A DNA stretch of 64,000 bases from the NCBI RefSeq assembly GCF_001487165.1, contig NZ_LN913006.1:3006657-3070656 (forward strand), written 5' to 3'. Below are positions 1 through 10,243 of the stretch, piece after piece. The stretch's first letter is position 1; each line of letters starts with the position of its first letter. The notes beneath the pieces were generated by a model. The model did not search any database, was not told the DNA's origin, and saw nothing but the letters and a program-made list of their open reading frames with translations. The DNA is from Blautia massiliensis (ex Durand et al. 2017) (GTDB lineage Bacteria > Bacillota > Clostridia > Lachnospirales > Lachnospiraceae). The position numbers were made by a program, and so were the translations under genes.

Positions 1-345
1 ATCAGGATCTGTACTTATCTTATAAGGAAAACTGCCGGATTCCTGGCCCTGGTCTTCTCTGTGGTTCAGTCTGTACAGTTCACTGTCTTCATTGGTACGG
101 CTGAAAACAAGCTCATATCTGTCGCAGAGAGAGAGACAGTCATCAAGGAGAGATCTGTCCCTGGAATCATAGATCTTGATATCAACAACTGTGTTCAGTT
201 TAAAATCAGAAACACTGACAGGTTCCTGCTCATCAGTGTTGGTTTGGGTTTGTTCGCATCCGGCAAAAAGAAAACAGAAACTGATCAGCAGCGTGACAGA
301 TAAAAGCCGGGTGAAGGTCCGGTATATATATGATTTTTTTAGCAT
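1..345 (-). CDS. apbE: FAD:protein FMN transferase (ApbE family) lipoprotein, N-terminal part
   Basis: Only the first 115 codons are in the window; the gene runs off the left edge on the minus strand. It starts at ATG 345-343 with a GGAGG ribosome site just upstream. The N-terminus has a basic start, a hydrophobic stretch and a lipobox ending LFAGC (Cys30), so it is an exported lipoprotein. After a short Thr/Glu-rich spacer comes LNTVVDIKIYD, then a Cys-rich helix and FSRTNEDSELYRLN, which match the start of the ApbE fold. Family members attach FMN covalently to threonines of exported or membrane redox proteins such as Rnf and Nqr subunits. The active-site region lies outside the window. Family call is confident; the substrate cannot be named. 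Confidence 0.85.
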   Translation of the reverse strand, partial: MLKKSYIYRTFTRLLSVTLLISFCFLFAGCEQTQTNTDEQEPVSVSDFKLNTVVDIKIYDSRDRSLLDDCLSLCDRYELVFSRTNEDSELYRLNHREDQGQESGSFPYKISTDPD

Positions 346-526
346 GATTCCTCCATCAGAATGAAATAATATAATAAGAAAATATATGCAAAGAATTATA
401 TCACAGGACATGGTGGCAGCAAAGGGGAATATAAATGCCCGCTTTATCTGTCCCATCTTGTAATTCCGGTTCCTGTAAGCTATAATTTCTCACAGAAGAT
501 TAAAATGCTCAAAGGAGAAGGAACTT

Positions 527-1423
527 ATGATAAAAGTGATCGCCAGTGATATGGACGGAACCCTTCTTGGGGATGACCATAAGATCGCACCGGAAACTCA
601 GGTTGCCATTAAACGTGCCTGTGATGCGGGAATCCGTTTTATGGTGGCTACAGGACGTAATTTCCGTGGAGCCATGGACGCACTGAAGGATACAGATATT
701 ACCTGTGATTACATCTTAAGCAGTGGAGCAGAGGTGAGAAACCCACAGAGAGAAGTAGTGAAACGTACGCCGATCCCCATTGATCTCTGCGAGGAGGTCT
801 ATGAGGAACTTAAAGAATATCCTGTATCTGTTATATTTTTTACAGACAGGTATGATTACCGGCTTGGAACTAAGAAGGAGATCGAGGATGGTATTATCCG
901 CCAGATAAGACTTTTCCATATGGACAAAAATGACAGCGATGAAAAGATCCGTAACTCTGCTCAGTTCCTGCAGATTGCCGGAAATACCAGAGGAATCTCA
1001 GATATCCGTTCTCTGGAAGAATGTGAGACGCCTGTGTACAAGATCTTTATTTTTGCAGGAGATGTGGATATGCTTCAGGAGATCGGGGAGAAGCTTGGAC
1101 AGAATCCTGAGCTTGCGGTGGCATCTTCCTTTATCCTGAACCAGGAGGTGACGGAAGTCAGAGCCCAGAAAGGTCCTGTGTTGAAGGAATATATAGAATC
1201 TCTTGGATATACAATGGATGAGGTAATGGTGCTTGGGGACAGCTTTAATGATTATTCCATGCTGTCCATGGATTTCGGCGCCACGGTAGCCATGGGAAAT
1301 TCCGTTCCCGGGATCAAAGAGGTGGCAAAATATATAACAAAGACCAACCAGGAATTTGGAGTTGCCTGGGCGATCGATCAGGCTATTGCTGCCGGAGACG
1401 GAGAATTAAAACTTCAAAAGTAA
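527..1423 (+). CDS. HAD-superfamily (Cof-type) phosphatase
   Basis: This 298-aa protein has the haloacid dehalogenase layout of the Cof/YbjI class. Motif I is DMDGTLL at residues 8-14 (nucleophile Asp8, acid/base Asp10). A motif II Thr sits in MVATGR near residue 43, with a C2-type cap in the middle. Motif III/IV is near the end (VLGDSFNDYSML, then GNSVPGIKEVAKYI). These enzymes are cytosolic Mg2+-dependent phosphatases of sugar phosphates, nucleotides or flavin precursors; substrate cannot be read from sequence. AAAGGAGAAGG precedes the ATG. It stands alone, with about 180 bp to the divergent apbE gene and about 105 bp to upp. Confidence 0.9.
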   Translation: MIKVIASDMDGTLLGDDHKIAPETQVAIKRACDAGIRFMVATGRNFRGAMDALKDTDITCDYILSSGAEVRNPQREVVKRTPIPIDLCEEVYEELKEYPVSVIFFTDRYDYRLGTKKEIEDGIIRQIRLFHMDKNDSDEKIRNSAQFLQIAGNTRGISDIRSLEECETPVYKIFIFAGDVDMLQEIGEKLGQNPELAVASSFILNQEVTEVRAQKGPVLKEYIESLGYTMDEVMVLGDSFNDYSMLSMDFGATVAMGNSVPGIKEVAKYITKTNQEFGVAWAIDQAIAAGDGELKLQK

Positions 1424-1529
1424 AACTCCCCCTTTTGGAAAAACACTATATATATTATAATGTAATAAGATAAAAAATCACAGATGTGGCAGGCGTATCG
1501 GCTGCGTCGGAACAAGAGAGGAAATCACA

Positions 1530-2159
1530 ATGGAAAATGTTTATATTATGGATCATCCGCTGATCAAACACAAAATTTCAATGCTCCGTGACAAGAACAC
1601 AGGAACAAATGAGTTCCGTAAACTGGTGGAGGAGATCGGCATCCTTATGGGATACGAGGCACTTCGTGATCTTCCTACAGAGGAAGTGGAAGTGGAGACA
1701 CCGATCGAGACATGCAGGACACCTATGATCGCCGGTAAGAAGCTGGCTGTTATCCCGGTACTCCGTGCAGGTCTTGGAATGGTAAACAGTATCCTGACAC
1801 TGGTGCCATCTGCCAAAGTGGGACATGTAGGTCTTTACAGAGATCCTGAGACACATGAGCCGCATGAGTACTACTGTAAACTTCCGGAGTCTATTGATGA
1901 GCGTATCGCGGTTATCGTTGATCCGATGCTTGCAACCGGCGGTTCCGGTGAGGCTGCCATTGATTTTGTTAAGAAACAGGGTGGAAAGAACATCAAGTTC
2001 ATGTGCATCATCGCAGCTCCGGAGGGACTGAAACGTCTTCACGAGGCACATCCGGATGTACAGATCTACTGTGGTTCCCTTGACAGAGAGCTCAATGAGA
2101 ACGCTTACATCTGCCCGGGACTTGGAGATGCCGGAGACCGTATTTTTGGTACTAAATAA
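1530..2159 (+). CDS. upp: Uracil phosphoribosyltransferase
   Basis: The 209-aa product is full length for Upp, which makes UMP from uracil and PRPP in pyrimidine salvage. The PRPP-binding loop is seen as [13 protein letters not shown] (about residues 129-141), with the family's LRAGLGM near residue 73 and the uracil-contacting [12 protein letters not shown] at the C-terminus. The start follows AAGAGAGG. A weak promoter-like pair (TTGGAA at 1435, TATAAT at 1456) lies upstream with a short 15-bp spacer. In many Firmicutes the genes before rplJ are rplK and rplA; here upp takes that place, and the ribosomal operon starts at its own promoter. Confidence 0.95.
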   Translation: MENVYIMDHPLIKHKISMLRDKNTGTNEFRKLVEEIGILMGYEALRDLPTEEVEVETPIETCRTPMIAGKKLAVIPVLRAGLGMVNSILTLVPSAKVGHVGLYRDPETHEPHEYYCKLPESIDERIAVIVDPMLATGGSGEAAIDFVKKQGGKNIKFMCIIAAPEGLKRLHEAHPDVQIYCGSLDRELNENAYICPGLGDAGDRIFGTK

Positions 2160-2183
2160 TTTTGAAAAAATCTTAAAAAATAC

Positions 2184-2213
2184 TTGACACACCCGGCACT
2201 GTTATGGTATTGT
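2184..2213 (+). promoter_or_regulatory. Promoter of the rplJL operon
   Basis: TTGACA at 2184-2189 and TATTGT at 2208-2213 with an 18-bp spacer, just before the L10 leader. Confidence 0.75.
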
Positions 2214-2216
2214 ACC

Positions 2217-2338
2217 TAAGAACGCTGCCGAAGACAGTAGGTGCCGTAAGGCATAAGGATCAAAACGCCTACCGAGGTCCAAGTATTCTGAGTTAAGATT
2301 ACACAAGGCCTTATTGCGAAGCAGTAAGGTCTTTTTTT
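2217..2338 (+). ncRNA. Ribosomal protein L10 leader
   Basis: This structured 5' UTR lies between the promoter and rplJ. It has the hallmarks of the L10 leader in Firmicutes: a GACAGTAGGTGCC...GGC helix, the conserved ACGCCTACCGAGG segment, then a hairpin made by AAGGCCTTATTGC and GCAGTAAGGTC ending in a T run, which is a transcription terminator. In characterised members L10(L12)4 binds the kink-turn part and feeds back on its own operon. A 60-nt linker with the rplJ ribosome site follows. Confidence 0.85.
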
Positions 2339-2398
2339 AAAACAGATTGACTTATTGCGACGGCGGTATACAAAATCTATAAGGAGGTGTACCATTTC

Positions 2399-2908
2399 AT
2401 GGCAAAAGTAGAACTGAAACAACCAATCGTAGAAGAGATCTCTAACAGCATTAAAGACGCACAGTCTGTTGTACTTGTAAACTACAGCGGTCTTACAGTT
2501 GAGCAGGATACAATTCTTCGTAAAGAGTTAAGAGAAGCTGGTGTTCAGTACAAGGTATACAAAAATACCATGATGCGTCGTGCATTCGAGGGTACAGCAT
2601 TTGAGAGCCTCAGTGATCATTTACATGGCACAAATGCGATCGCTATCTCCGAGACAGACGCAACTGCTCCGGCAAGAATCCTTGCTAAATATGCAAAACA
2701 GTTCCCGGCACTGGAGCTGATCGCAGGTGTAGTTGAAGGTAACTACAATGATCAGGCCGGAATTCAGGCACTGTCCACAATTCCTTCAAGAGAGGAACTT
2801 CTTGGAAAACTGCTTGGAAGCATGCAGTCTCCGATCGCAAACTTCGCTCGTGTGCTTAATCAGATCGCAGAGCAGAATGGCGGAGCTGACGCAGCAGCTG
2901 CTGAGTAA
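2399..2908 (+). CDS. rplJ: 50S ribosomal protein L10
   Basis: The 169-aa protein begins MAKVELKQPIVEE and carries the L10 signature (ADSVVLVNYSGL-like segment, then LRKELREAGVQYKVYKNTMMRRA). L10 anchors the L7/L12 dimers on the ribosomal stalk base. The start is the ATG at 2399, 8 bases after AAGGAGGTG; an in-frame GTG at 2387 lies inside the ribosome site and is not the start. rplL follows 75 bp later in the same operon. Confidence 0.97.
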   Translation: MAKVELKQPIVEEISNSIKDAQSVVLVNYSGLTVEQDTILRKELREAGVQYKVYKNTMMRRAFEGTAFESLSDHLHGTNAIAISETDATAPARILAKYAKQFPALELIAGVVEGNYNDQAGIQALSTIPSREELLGKLLGSMQSPIANFARVLNQIAEQNGGADAAAAE

Positions 2909-2983
2909 TCCCAGCAACGTGCAATTGGCGGCATAACGACCGCATGATTATTAATTAAAATTTATAAATGGAGGGAAATTAAA

Positions 2984-3358
2984 ATGGCAAAATTAACAAC
3001 AGAAGAATTTATTGCAGCAATCAAAGAATTATCTGTATTAGAGTTAAATGACCTTGTAAAAGCTTGTGAGGAAGAGTTCGGCGTTTCCGCAGCAGCAGGT
3101 GTTGTTGTAGCAGCAGCAGGTGCAGCAGGCGAGGCAGCTGAGGAGAAAGATGAGTTTGACGTAGAGCTTACAGAGGTTGGCGCTAACAAAGTTAAAGTTA
3201 TCAAAGTTGTTCGTGAGGTTACAGGTCTTGGACTTAAAGAGGCTAAAGCTATCGTTGATGGTGCTCCGAAGGTTGTTAAAGAGGGCGCATCCAAAGCTGA
3301 GGCTGAGGACATCAAAACTAAACTTGAGGCTGAGGGAGCTAAGGTTACACTTAAATAA
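2984..3358 (+). CDS. rplL: 50S ribosomal protein L7/L12
   Basis: A 124-aa protein with the N-terminal dimerisation helix region ([21 protein letters not shown]), an Ala/Gly-rich hinge at about residues 36-50, and the C-terminal factor-binding domain ([21 protein letters not shown]). It recruits and stimulates translational GTPases. A GGAGGG ribosome site precedes the ATG. A strong terminator ends the operon right after the stop, so rpoB is not read from this promoter except by readthrough. Confidence 0.97.
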   Translation: MAKLTTEEFIAAIKELSVLELNDLVKACEEEFGVSAAAGVVVAAAGAAGEAAEEKDEFDVELTEVGANKVKVIKVVREVTGLGLKEAKAIVDGAPKVVKEGASKAEAEDIKTKLEAEGAKVTLK

Positions 3359-3380
3359 TCCGATCAGATCAGAAGTTTTA

Positions 3381-3428
3381 AAGGCTGTTGTGCCTGCCGG
3401 TTTACCGGCGGCACAGCAGCCTTTTTTA
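3381..3428 (+). terminator. Intrinsic terminator after rplL
   Basis: A GC-rich stem (AAGGCTGTTGTGCC..GCCGG / CCGGC..GGCACAGCAGCC) with a TTTA loop, followed by TTTTTT. Confidence 0.9.
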
Positions 3429-3507
3429 GTGAAAAAATCCAGGGTAAATCTTGATTTTTGAAGAAAAAGAAAGGATAATAAAGGAGACAGGAAAGGGTGG
3501 ATGGAAT

Positions 3508-6144
3508 ATGAAACGAAAAATAATGGCCTGTATCCTTGCTGCTGCGTTGGGAATCACAGGAGTTTCTTTTCCGACGGCAGCCAAGGCAGTGTCTGTCGGA
3601 AAAAATGTAAAAAATATAACTGTAAACGTGAAAAATCCTCTGGATGAACTTCGGGCTCAGGAAGCTGCAATGCAGCAGCAGGAGGAGCTTGAAGAAGAGG
3701 AAAATATGCCGGAACAGGATCTGGATCCGCTTGTGCTGGATAACGATGGCAGTGTGGTTCCTGCATCACAGGCATCCTGGACAAAAATAGAGTCAGGTGC
3801 TGTAGAAGCAGTGGATGTATCAGAGGCACCGGGGGATGAGGAAATATCGGAAAATTCAACTGAAGACACATTTTCAGATGGAAGCACAGATGGAGATTTT
3901 GACACAAATAAGAATATTTCTGACAATGCAGCAACGGAAGCTGGCAGTGAGGATATTCAGACAACAGATGGCAGTATCAGCGGAGAATTGCCGGCAGATT
4001 TTTCCGAAGGAACGGAGAACGGCGATAACGGTTCCGAAGAACTTCAGCTTCAGCAGGAAAACGGTAATGTAGAAAACGTCGCAGAGCCGGATAATAATAA
4101 AGCTGATGAAGGCGCAGGTCAGGCACCGGCTGATTTTACAGATGATGCCAATGCTGCTGGGGATTTTTCCGCAGGAGATGCTTCAGATGGAGAACTTGGA
4201 ACTTATCAGACTGTGACTCTGGAAGTTGAGGAAGGACAGGATATCACAGCACCCCTGAATACACTGTTTCTTGAACTGAAAGATCAGGCCACAGATGAAA
4301 ATCCCTGCAAGATCATAATTCCACCGGGAAATTATGAACTGACAGGTACACTTTGCATGTACAGTAATATGTACTTATATGCAAGAGACGCTAATATTAC
4401 AAAAACGTCTACCACCAAACATCTGATCCTCCGTCTTGGAAATACCAAAGATTCAGAAGGCGGATATGATGGATATCGCAACATTGTGATCGATGGAGGA
4501 ACCTGGGACTACAATTATCAGTGTGTGGAAAATAAGGATGCTCCAGGCGGATTTGTGGGATTTTGCATTGGACATGCTACGAATGTTACGATTAAAAATG
4601 CTACATTTCTTAATAATCTGAAATCTCATTTTCTGGAATTTGGCGGAGTGAAAAATGCCAAGATCACAGGCTGTACATTCAGTGGCTATTATAAGAATTA
4701 TGTGGAAGGCGGACAGGAATGTATTCAGATCGACTGCTGTACAGATGAGAGCAATGTTTTTCCGCAGTACAGACCTTATGATGGAACGACCTGTGAAGAT
4801 TTTGTGATCGATGGAAATGTGTTTGAAGATGTCTTTACAGGGCTGGGAACGCACAGTATGATGTCCGGAAAAACATATAAAAGGATCACAGTTACGAATA
4901 ATACTTTCCATAATGTAAAAAAACGCTGTATAAGGTTTATGAATTATGAAGATTCTACAGCAGAAAATAATACCATGGTAAATGTGGGAAATGGAGTGGA
5001 CATTTCTTCTGTGAGCAGCAATACACACCAGACGCCAGGCTATGATGATGGGCCGGACATGCTGAAAAACAGGAATCTTCGTGTGGCAGGAAACTACATC
5101 AGTCTTGCCAGAACTACCAGCATTGGTGGAATTGCATGGATCTGCAGTGGTATAAAAGTTTCAGGCTATAATATGAAAAAAGATGGAGCTGTGCTCCCTA
5201 AAAAGATATATCCGGTGAAAGGTGTGACTGTAGAAGATAATCAGATCAGCGGATATGGAAACGGAATCAGCATGTCTCTTACTGACACAGATACCGTAAC
5301 AGATAATCAGGTAACAATGAAAAAAACTTCTTCATATTCCAATTTTGGGATTTATGCCCAGGATTCCAGAGGAAGCGTTATCAGCAGGAATACAGTGTCC
5401 GGAACTGCAAATACGGGAATTTATCTCTCCGGTTCTGTCTATGCAGCAGGATCAGAACAGAGAAATCTTGTAGAGCAGAATACTGTTTCCGGAGCAGGCG
5501 GAGATGGAATTTATCTGCAATCTGTAAATACTTCATCCACTGCACAGAAGAATACTGTTAAATCAACGGCCGGCTCGGGAATACGTGTAAATGCAGGAAA
5601 GAACAATAATGTTCTTGGTAATACCTGTTTATCCAACAAAAATCATGGCGTGAAAATTGAGTATGTGGTAGGCGGAGTCAGGGTAAAAAGCAATCGTGTG
5701 ACATCAAATGCAAAAAGTGGTATTTTGCTCTGGAAATCAAAAGTATCCGAAGTATCAGGAAACCGTGCGGAGAAAAATACGGGGAATGGTGTTTATGCAT
5801 ATGCATCTGTAATACCGGTCATGAAAAAGAATACATTTTGTGAAAACGGAAAGGTTCAGGCGGTATATGTAAAAAGCTGCAAAGGATGGACCGGCATCAA
5901 CCGTCCTTCATGCAGAGCTGTTACATCAAGAAGTACAGCTATAAGCGGAACTGCATCAGGTAGCCAGACAGTTATTGCCTATGCGCGGCGTTCCGGAAAA
6001 CAGACAAAGCTGGGTGTATCATCCGTAAACAAAAAGAAACAGTACGTTATTAAAATAAAGAAGCAAAAAAAGAATACTGCTCTGAAACTTGTCTCAAAAG
6101 ATAAATACGGAAATACAGTAACAGTAAATACTGTTGTGAAGTAA
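3508..6144 (+). CDS. Secreted right-handed beta-helix (parallel beta-helix repeat) protein
   Basis: The 878-aa product starts at ATG 3508 (GGGTGG-type site upstream; an in-frame ATG at 3451 would add 19 residues ahead of the signal peptide and is less likely). Residues 1-27 form a signal peptide ending PTAAKA. Residues about 45-230 are a long acidic, low-complexity region rich in Glu, Asp, Ser and Gly. From about 235 to 800 there is a pectate-lyase-like beta-helix: repeated N-x-[IV]-x-x-N-T and G-I-Y-L-type turns (TVSGTANTGIYLSG, NTVKSTAGSGIRV). The last 70 residues are a Lys-rich beta domain resembling bacterial Ig-like modules. No LPXTG anchor is seen. The fold suggests a polysaccharide lyase, hydrolase or adhesin; no catalytic residues were identified. 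Its place between rplL and rpoB is unusual. Confidence 0.8.
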   Translation: MKRKIMACILAAALGITGVSFPTAAKAVSVGKNVKNITVNVKNPLDELRAQEAAMQQQEELEEEENMPEQDLDPLVLDNDGSVVPASQASWTKIESGAVEAVDVSEAPGDEEISENSTEDTFSDGSTDGDFDTNKNISDNAATEAGSEDIQTTDGSISGELPADFSEGTENGDNGSEELQLQQENGNVENVAEPDNNKADEGAGQAPADFTDDANAAGDFSAGDASDGELGTYQTVTLEVEEGQDITAPLNTLFLELKDQATDENPCKIIIPPGNYELTGTLCMYSNMYLYARDANITKTSTTKHLILRLGNTKDSEGGYDGYRNIVIDGGTWDYNYQCVENKDAPGGFVGFCIGHATNVTIKNATFLNNLKSHFLEFGGVKNAKITGCTFSGYYKNYVEGGQECIQIDCCTDESNVFPQYRPYDGTTCEDFVIDGNVFEDVFTGLGTHSMMSGKTYKRITVTNNTFHNVKKRCIRFMNYEDSTAENNTMVNVGNGVDISSVSSNTHQTPGYDDGPDMLKNRNLRVAGNYISLARTTSIGGIAWICSGIKVSGYNMKKDGAVLPKKIYPVKGVTVEDNQISGYGNGISMSLTDTDTVTDNQVTMKKTSSYSNFGIYAQDSRGSVISRNTVSGTANTGIYLSGSVYAAGSEQRNLVEQNTVSGAGGDGIYLQSVNTSSTAQKNTVKSTAGSGIRVNAGKNNNVLGNTCLSNKNHGVKIEYVVGGVRVKSNRVTSNAKSGILLWKSKVSEVSGNRAEKNTGNGVYAYASVIPVMKKNTFCENGKVQAVYVKSCKGWTGINRPSCRAVTSRSTAISGTASGSQTVIAYARRSGKQTKLGVSSVNKKKQYVIKIKKQKKNTALKLVSKDKYGNTVTVNTVVK

Positions 6145-6155
6145 GTATGTGTGAT

Positions 6156-6218
6156 AAAAAAGATTCTGTTCCGGATATCCATACATCGTATGTATAGAAG
6201 GAACAGAATCTTTTTTTT
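6156..6218 (+). terminator. Intrinsic terminator after the beta-helix gene
   Basis: AAGATTCTGTTCC pairs with GGAACAGAATCTT across a 27-nt loop that itself contains an ATACATCGTATGTAT hairpin; followed by eight T residues. The A run on the other side would let it work in both directions. Confidence 0.9.
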
Positions 6219-6247
6219 GAAAAATGTAAAAAAATCAAAAAAAGTGC

Positions 6248-6276
6248 TTGACACACTTTTTTTCTTATGTTAAAGT
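6248..6276 (+). promoter_or_regulatory. Promoter of rpoBC
   Basis: TTGACA at 6248-6253 and TAAAGT at 6271-6276 with a 17-bp spacer. The roughly 90-nt leader contains a small hairpin (GCCTGCC..AGGTCAGGC region at 6304-6324). This gives rpoBC its own promoter, separate from rplJL. Confidence 0.75.
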
Positions 6277-6368
6277 GGAGGATGCTATATTATGGCTAGA
6301 TATGCCTGCCTAAAGGTCAGGCGGGATCATGTTGTAATAAATAATAAAAAAACAGGGGTGAAACGTCA

Positions 6369-9300
6369 ATGGAAAAAAACAGAATTCGTTCTGTAAAAAC
6401 TGGAAAAAGCATGCGTATGAGCTACCAGAGACAAAAAGAAGTCCTGGAAATGCCAAACCTGATCGAAGTTCAGAAAGATTCCTACCAGTGGTTTCTTGAC
6501 GAAGGTTTAAAAGAAGTATTTGATGATATTTCTCCGATCGCAGATTACGGCGGAAAGCTCAGTCTGGAATTCATCGATTTCACATACGATGAAAAAGATG
6601 CAAAATATTCCATCGAGCAGTGTAAAGAACGTGACGTGACTTATGCCGCACCTTTGAAGGTTCGAGTAAGGCTGATCAATAAGGAAACAGAAGAGATCAA
6701 CGAACACGAGATTTTCATGGGAGATTTACCGCTGATGACAGCTACGGGTACCTTTGTTATCAATGGTGCTGAGCGTGTTATTGTCAGCCAGTTAGTACGT
6801 TCCCCTGGAATCTACTACGCGATCGCTCATGATAAGCTTGGTAAGAGACTGTTTTCCAGTACTGTAATTCCGAACAGAGGTGCATGGCTGGAGTACGAGA
6901 CAGATTCAAATGATGTATTTTATGTACGTGTAGACAGAACAAGAAAGGTTCCGATCACTGTTCTGATCCGTGCACTGGGCATTGGAACCAATGCTGAGAT
7001 CATTGATCTGTTTGGTGAAGAGCCAAAGATCCTTGCCAGCTTTACAAAGGATACCTCCACAAACTATCAGGAAGGTCTCCTTGAGCTGTATAAGAAGATC
7101 CGTCCGGGCGAGCCGCTTGCAGTAGAGAGCGCAGAGAGCCTGATCATGGCAATGTTCTTCGATCCGAGAAGATATGACCTTGCCAAAGTCGGACGTTATA
7201 AATTTAATAAGAAGCTTCATTTCAATAAACGTATCGTAGGCCACAAGCTTTCTCAGGATGTTGTAGATACAACAACAGGTGAGATCCTTGCTGAGGCTGA
7301 GACACTTGTTACAAAAGAGCTTGCTGATACATTACAGAATTCCGCAGTTCCGTACGTATGGATCCAGGGTGAGGAGAGAGAGATCAAAGTTCTTTCTAGC
7401 CTTATGGTTGATATCCGTCACTATCTGCCGGAGCTTGAGGATCCGAAGTCCCTGGGTGTTACAGAATTAGTATACTACCCAGTGCTCGAAAAAATTCTGG
7501 AAGAAAATGACACATTTGAGGACAGATGTGATGCGATCAAACGTGATATCCACGACCTGATCCCGAAACACATCACCAAGGAAGATATCCTTGCGTCCAT
7601 TAACTACAATATGCATCTGGAGTATGGCCTTGGTAACGATGATGATATCGACCACCTGGGCAACCGTCGTATCCGTGCTGTCGGTGAGTTGCTTCAGAAT
7701 CAGTACCGCATCGGTCTTTCCAGACTTGAGCGTGTGGTACGTGAGAGAATGACAACACAGGACACAGAGAGTATTTCTCCGCAGTCCCTGATCAATATCA
7801 AACCTGTAACTGCAGCAGTAAAAGAGTTCTTCGGATCATCCCAGCTGTCACAGTTCATGGATCAGAACAACCCGCTTGGAGAGCTGACTCACAAGAGAAG
7901 ACTTTCCGCACTGGGACCTGGCGGTCTGTCACGAGACAGAGCCGGATTCGAGGTTCGAGACGTACATTATTCCCACTATGGAAGAATGTGCCCGATCGAG
8001 ACTCCTGAGGGACCGAACATCGGTCTTATCAACTCCCTTGCATCCTATGCAAGGATCAATCAGTACGGCTTCGTAGAGGCTCCGTACAGAAAGATCGACA
8101 AAACAGATCCTTCCAACCCGCGTGTAACCGATGAGGTTGTATACATGACAGCGGATGAGGAAGATAATTACCATGTAGCACAGGCGAATGAGCCGCTGGA
8201 TGAAGAGGGACACTTCATTCATAAGAACGTTTCCGGTCGTTACCGCGAGGAGACACAGGAGTACGAGCAGCACATGTTCGATTACATGGATGTATCTCCG
8301 CGAATGGTATTCTCCGTTGCTACAGCCCTGATCCCGTTCCTGCAGAACGATGATGCGAACCGTGCGCTGATGGGATCCAACATGCAGCGTCAGGCCGTTC
8401 CGCTTCTTACAACAGAGGCTCCGGTTGTTGGTACAGGTATGGAGACCAAGACCGCTGTTGACTCCGGTGTATGCGTTGTTGCAAGAAAAGCAGGTACAGT
8501 ACTTCGTTCCACATCTACAGATATCTCTATCAAGAATGATGACGGAACAAAAGATGATTATCATCTGACTAAATTCATGCGAAGCAACCAGAGCAACTGC
8601 TACAACCAGAGACCGATCGTGTTCCAGGGTGAGCATGTTGAGGCAGGACAGGTTATCGCGGATGGCCCGTCTACATCCAATGGTGAGCTTGCACTTGGTA
8701 AGAACCCGCTGATCGGATTTATGACCTGGGAGGGTTATAACTACGAGGATGCTGTTCTTCTTAGTGAGAAACTGGTACAGAATGATGTTTATACATCTGT
8801 CCATATTGAGGAATATGAGGCAGAATCCCGTGATACCAAGCTGGGACCGGAAGAGATCACACGTGACGTTCCGGGTGTCGGCGATGACGCTCTGAAGGAT
8901 CTGGATGAGCGCGGTATCATCCGTATCGGTGCTGAGGTACGTGCCGGTGATATCCTTGTCGGTAAGGTTACTCCTAAGGGAGAGACTGAACTTACTGCTG
9001 AGGAGCGTCTCCTTCGTGCTATCTTCGGTGAGAAGGCAAGAGAGGTACGTGATACTTCCCTTAAGGTACCGCATGGTGAGTATGGTATTATCGTAGATGC
9101 CAAGGTATTTACAAGAGAGAACGGCGATGAGCTGAGCCCTGGAGTAAATCAGGCAGTACGTATTTATATTGCACAGAAGAGAAAGATCTCCGTTGGTGAT
9201 AAGATGGCTGGTCGTCATGGTAACAAGGGTGTCGTTTCCCGTGTACTTCCGGTTGAGGATATGCCATTCCTTCCAAACGGACGTCCTCTTGATATCGTGC

Positions 9301-10226
9301 TGAATCCTCTGGGTGTACCTTCCCGAATGAACATCGGACAGGTCCTGGAGATCCACTTGAGCCTTGCTGCCAAAGCACTTGGCTTCAATATTGCAACACC
9401 TGTATTCGATGGCGCAAACGAGGTTGATATCCAGGATACTCTGGAGCTTGCCAACGATTACGTTAATACGGAAGACTTTGAGGAATTCCGTGAGAAATAT
9501 AAAGACATCCTTGCACCGGATGTTATGCAGTATCTCGATGAGAATAAAGCTCACAGAGCACTCTGGAAGGGCGTTCCGATCTCCAGAGACGGTAAGGTAA
9601 GACTTCGTGACGGACGAACAGGCGAGTACTTCGACAGCCCTGTAACGATCGGTCACATGCACTACCTGAAGCTGCATCATCTGGTAGATGATAAGATCCA
9701 TGCACGTTCCACAGGTCCATACTCCCTTGTAACACAGCAGCCTCTGGGTGGTAAAGCTCAGTTCGGTGGACAGCGTTTCGGAGAGATGGAGGTTTGGGCA
9801 CTGGAGGCATATGGTGCTTCCTACACACTGCAGGAGATCCTGACAGTGAAGTCTGATGATGTGATCGGACGTGTTAAGACCTATGAAGCGATCATCAAAG
9901 GTGACAACATTCCTGAGCCAGGTATTCCTGAGTCCTTTAAGGTACTTCTTAAAGAGCTTCAGTCTCTTGGTCTGGATGTACGTGTGCTCAGCGAGGACGG
10001 ATCAGAGGTACACATTATGGAAACCTCTGATTACGGAGATACTGATCTTCGTCATGTCATCGAGGGCGATTCCAGAGGACGCAGAGATGAGGAGTCCTTC
10101 GGTAAACACGGCTACACCAAGCAGGAGTTCAGCGGAGAAGAGCTTGTCAATGTAGAAGAAGATGAGGACATGGAAGACGAAGATGATATGATCGAGTTTG
10201 AAGAGTCCTTTGATGATGAGGAATAA
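6369..10226 (+). CDS. rpoB: DNA-directed RNA polymerase subunit beta
   Basis: Full-length 1285-aa beta subunit. The rifampicin pocket reads [19 protein letters not shown] then [12 protein letters not shown], with Gln, Asp, His, Arg and Ser at the positions where resistance mutations usually occur, so it looks rifampicin-sensitive. The strongly conserved [17 protein letters not shown] follows, and the C-terminal clamp contains [21 protein letters not shown]. After that the protein ends in a long acidic tail rich in Glu and Asp (last 25 residues). AGGGGTGAAA precedes the ATG. rpoC follows after 17 bp. Confidence 0.98.
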   Translation: MEKNRIRSVKTGKSMRMSYQRQKEVLEMPNLIEVQKDSYQWFLDEGLKEVFDDISPIADYGGKLSLEFIDFTYDEKDAKYSIEQCKERDVTYAAPLKVRVRLINKETEEINEHEIFMGDLPLMTATGTFVINGAERVIVSQLVRSPGIYYAIAHDKLGKRLFSSTVIPNRGAWLEYETDSNDVFYVRVDRTRKVPITVLIRALGIGTNAEIIDLFGEEPKILASFTKDTSTNYQEGLLELYKKIRPGEPLAVESAESLIMAMFFDPRRYDLAKVGRYKFNKKLHFNKRIVGHKLSQDVVDTTTGEILAEAETLVTKELADTLQNSAVPYVWIQGEEREIKVLSSLMVDIRHYLPELEDPKSLGVTELVYYPVLEKILEENDTFEDRCDAIKRDIHDLIPKHITKEDILASINYNMHLEYGLGNDDDIDHLGNRRIRAVGELLQNQYRIGLSRLERVVRERMTTQDTESISPQSLINIKPVTAAVKEFFGSSQLSQFMDQNNPLGELTHKRRLSALGPGGLSRDRAGFEVRDVHYSHYGRMCPIETPEGPNIGLINSLASYARINQYGFVEAPYRKIDKTDPSNPRVTDEVVYMTADEEDNYHVAQANEPLDEEGHFIHKNVSGRYREETQEYEQHMFDYMDVSPRMVFSVATALIPFLQNDDANRALMGSNMQRQAVPLLTTEAPVVGTGMETKTAVDSGVCVVARKAGTVLRSTSTDISIKNDDGTKDDYHLTKFMRSNQSNCYNQRPIVFQGEHVEAGQVIADGPSTSNGELALGKNPLIGFMTWEGYNYEDAVLLSEKLVQNDVYTSVHIEEYEAESRDTKLGPEEITRDVPGVGDDALKDLDERGIIRIGAEVRAGDILVGKVTPKGETELTAEERLLRAIFGEKAREVRDTSLKVPHGEYGIIVDAKVFTRENGDELSPGVNQAVRIYIAQKRKISVGDKMAGRHGNKGVVSRVLPVEDMPFLPNGRPLDIVLNPLGVPSRMNIGQVLEIHLSLAAKALGFNIATPVFDGANEVDIQDTLELANDYVNTEDFEEFREKYKDILAPDVMQYLDENKAHRALWKGVPISRDGKVRLRDGRTGEYFDSPVTIGHMHYLKLHHLVDDKIHARSTGPYSLVTQQPLGGKAQFGGQRFGEMEVWALEAYGASYTLQEILTVKSDDVIGRVKTYEAIIKGDNIPEPGIPESFKVLLKELQSLGLDVRVLSEDGSEVHIMETSDYGDTDLRHVIEGDSRGRRDEESFGKHGYTKQEFSGEELVNVEEDEDMEDEDDMIEFEESFDDEE

Positions 10227-10243
10227 GAAAGGGGAAAGAATAC

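Noticed and set aside
61..303. 80-codon plus-strand frame at the left edge
   Set aside because: It is antisense to the apbE lipoprotein gene, which has a lipobox, a ribosome site and family motifs.
6293..6368. Short leader peptide before rpoB
   Set aside because: ATG at 6293 opens a frame that is not in frame with rpoB and lacks a ribosome site. The leader hairpin is a simpler reading.
7929..9701. 590-codon open frame antisense to rpoB
   Set aside because: It is a codon-bias shadow of rpoB; it has no ribosome site, no promoter and no family motifs. The same holds for the long frames antisense to rpoC (10355-11644, 12494-13450) and to the V-ATPase A gene.
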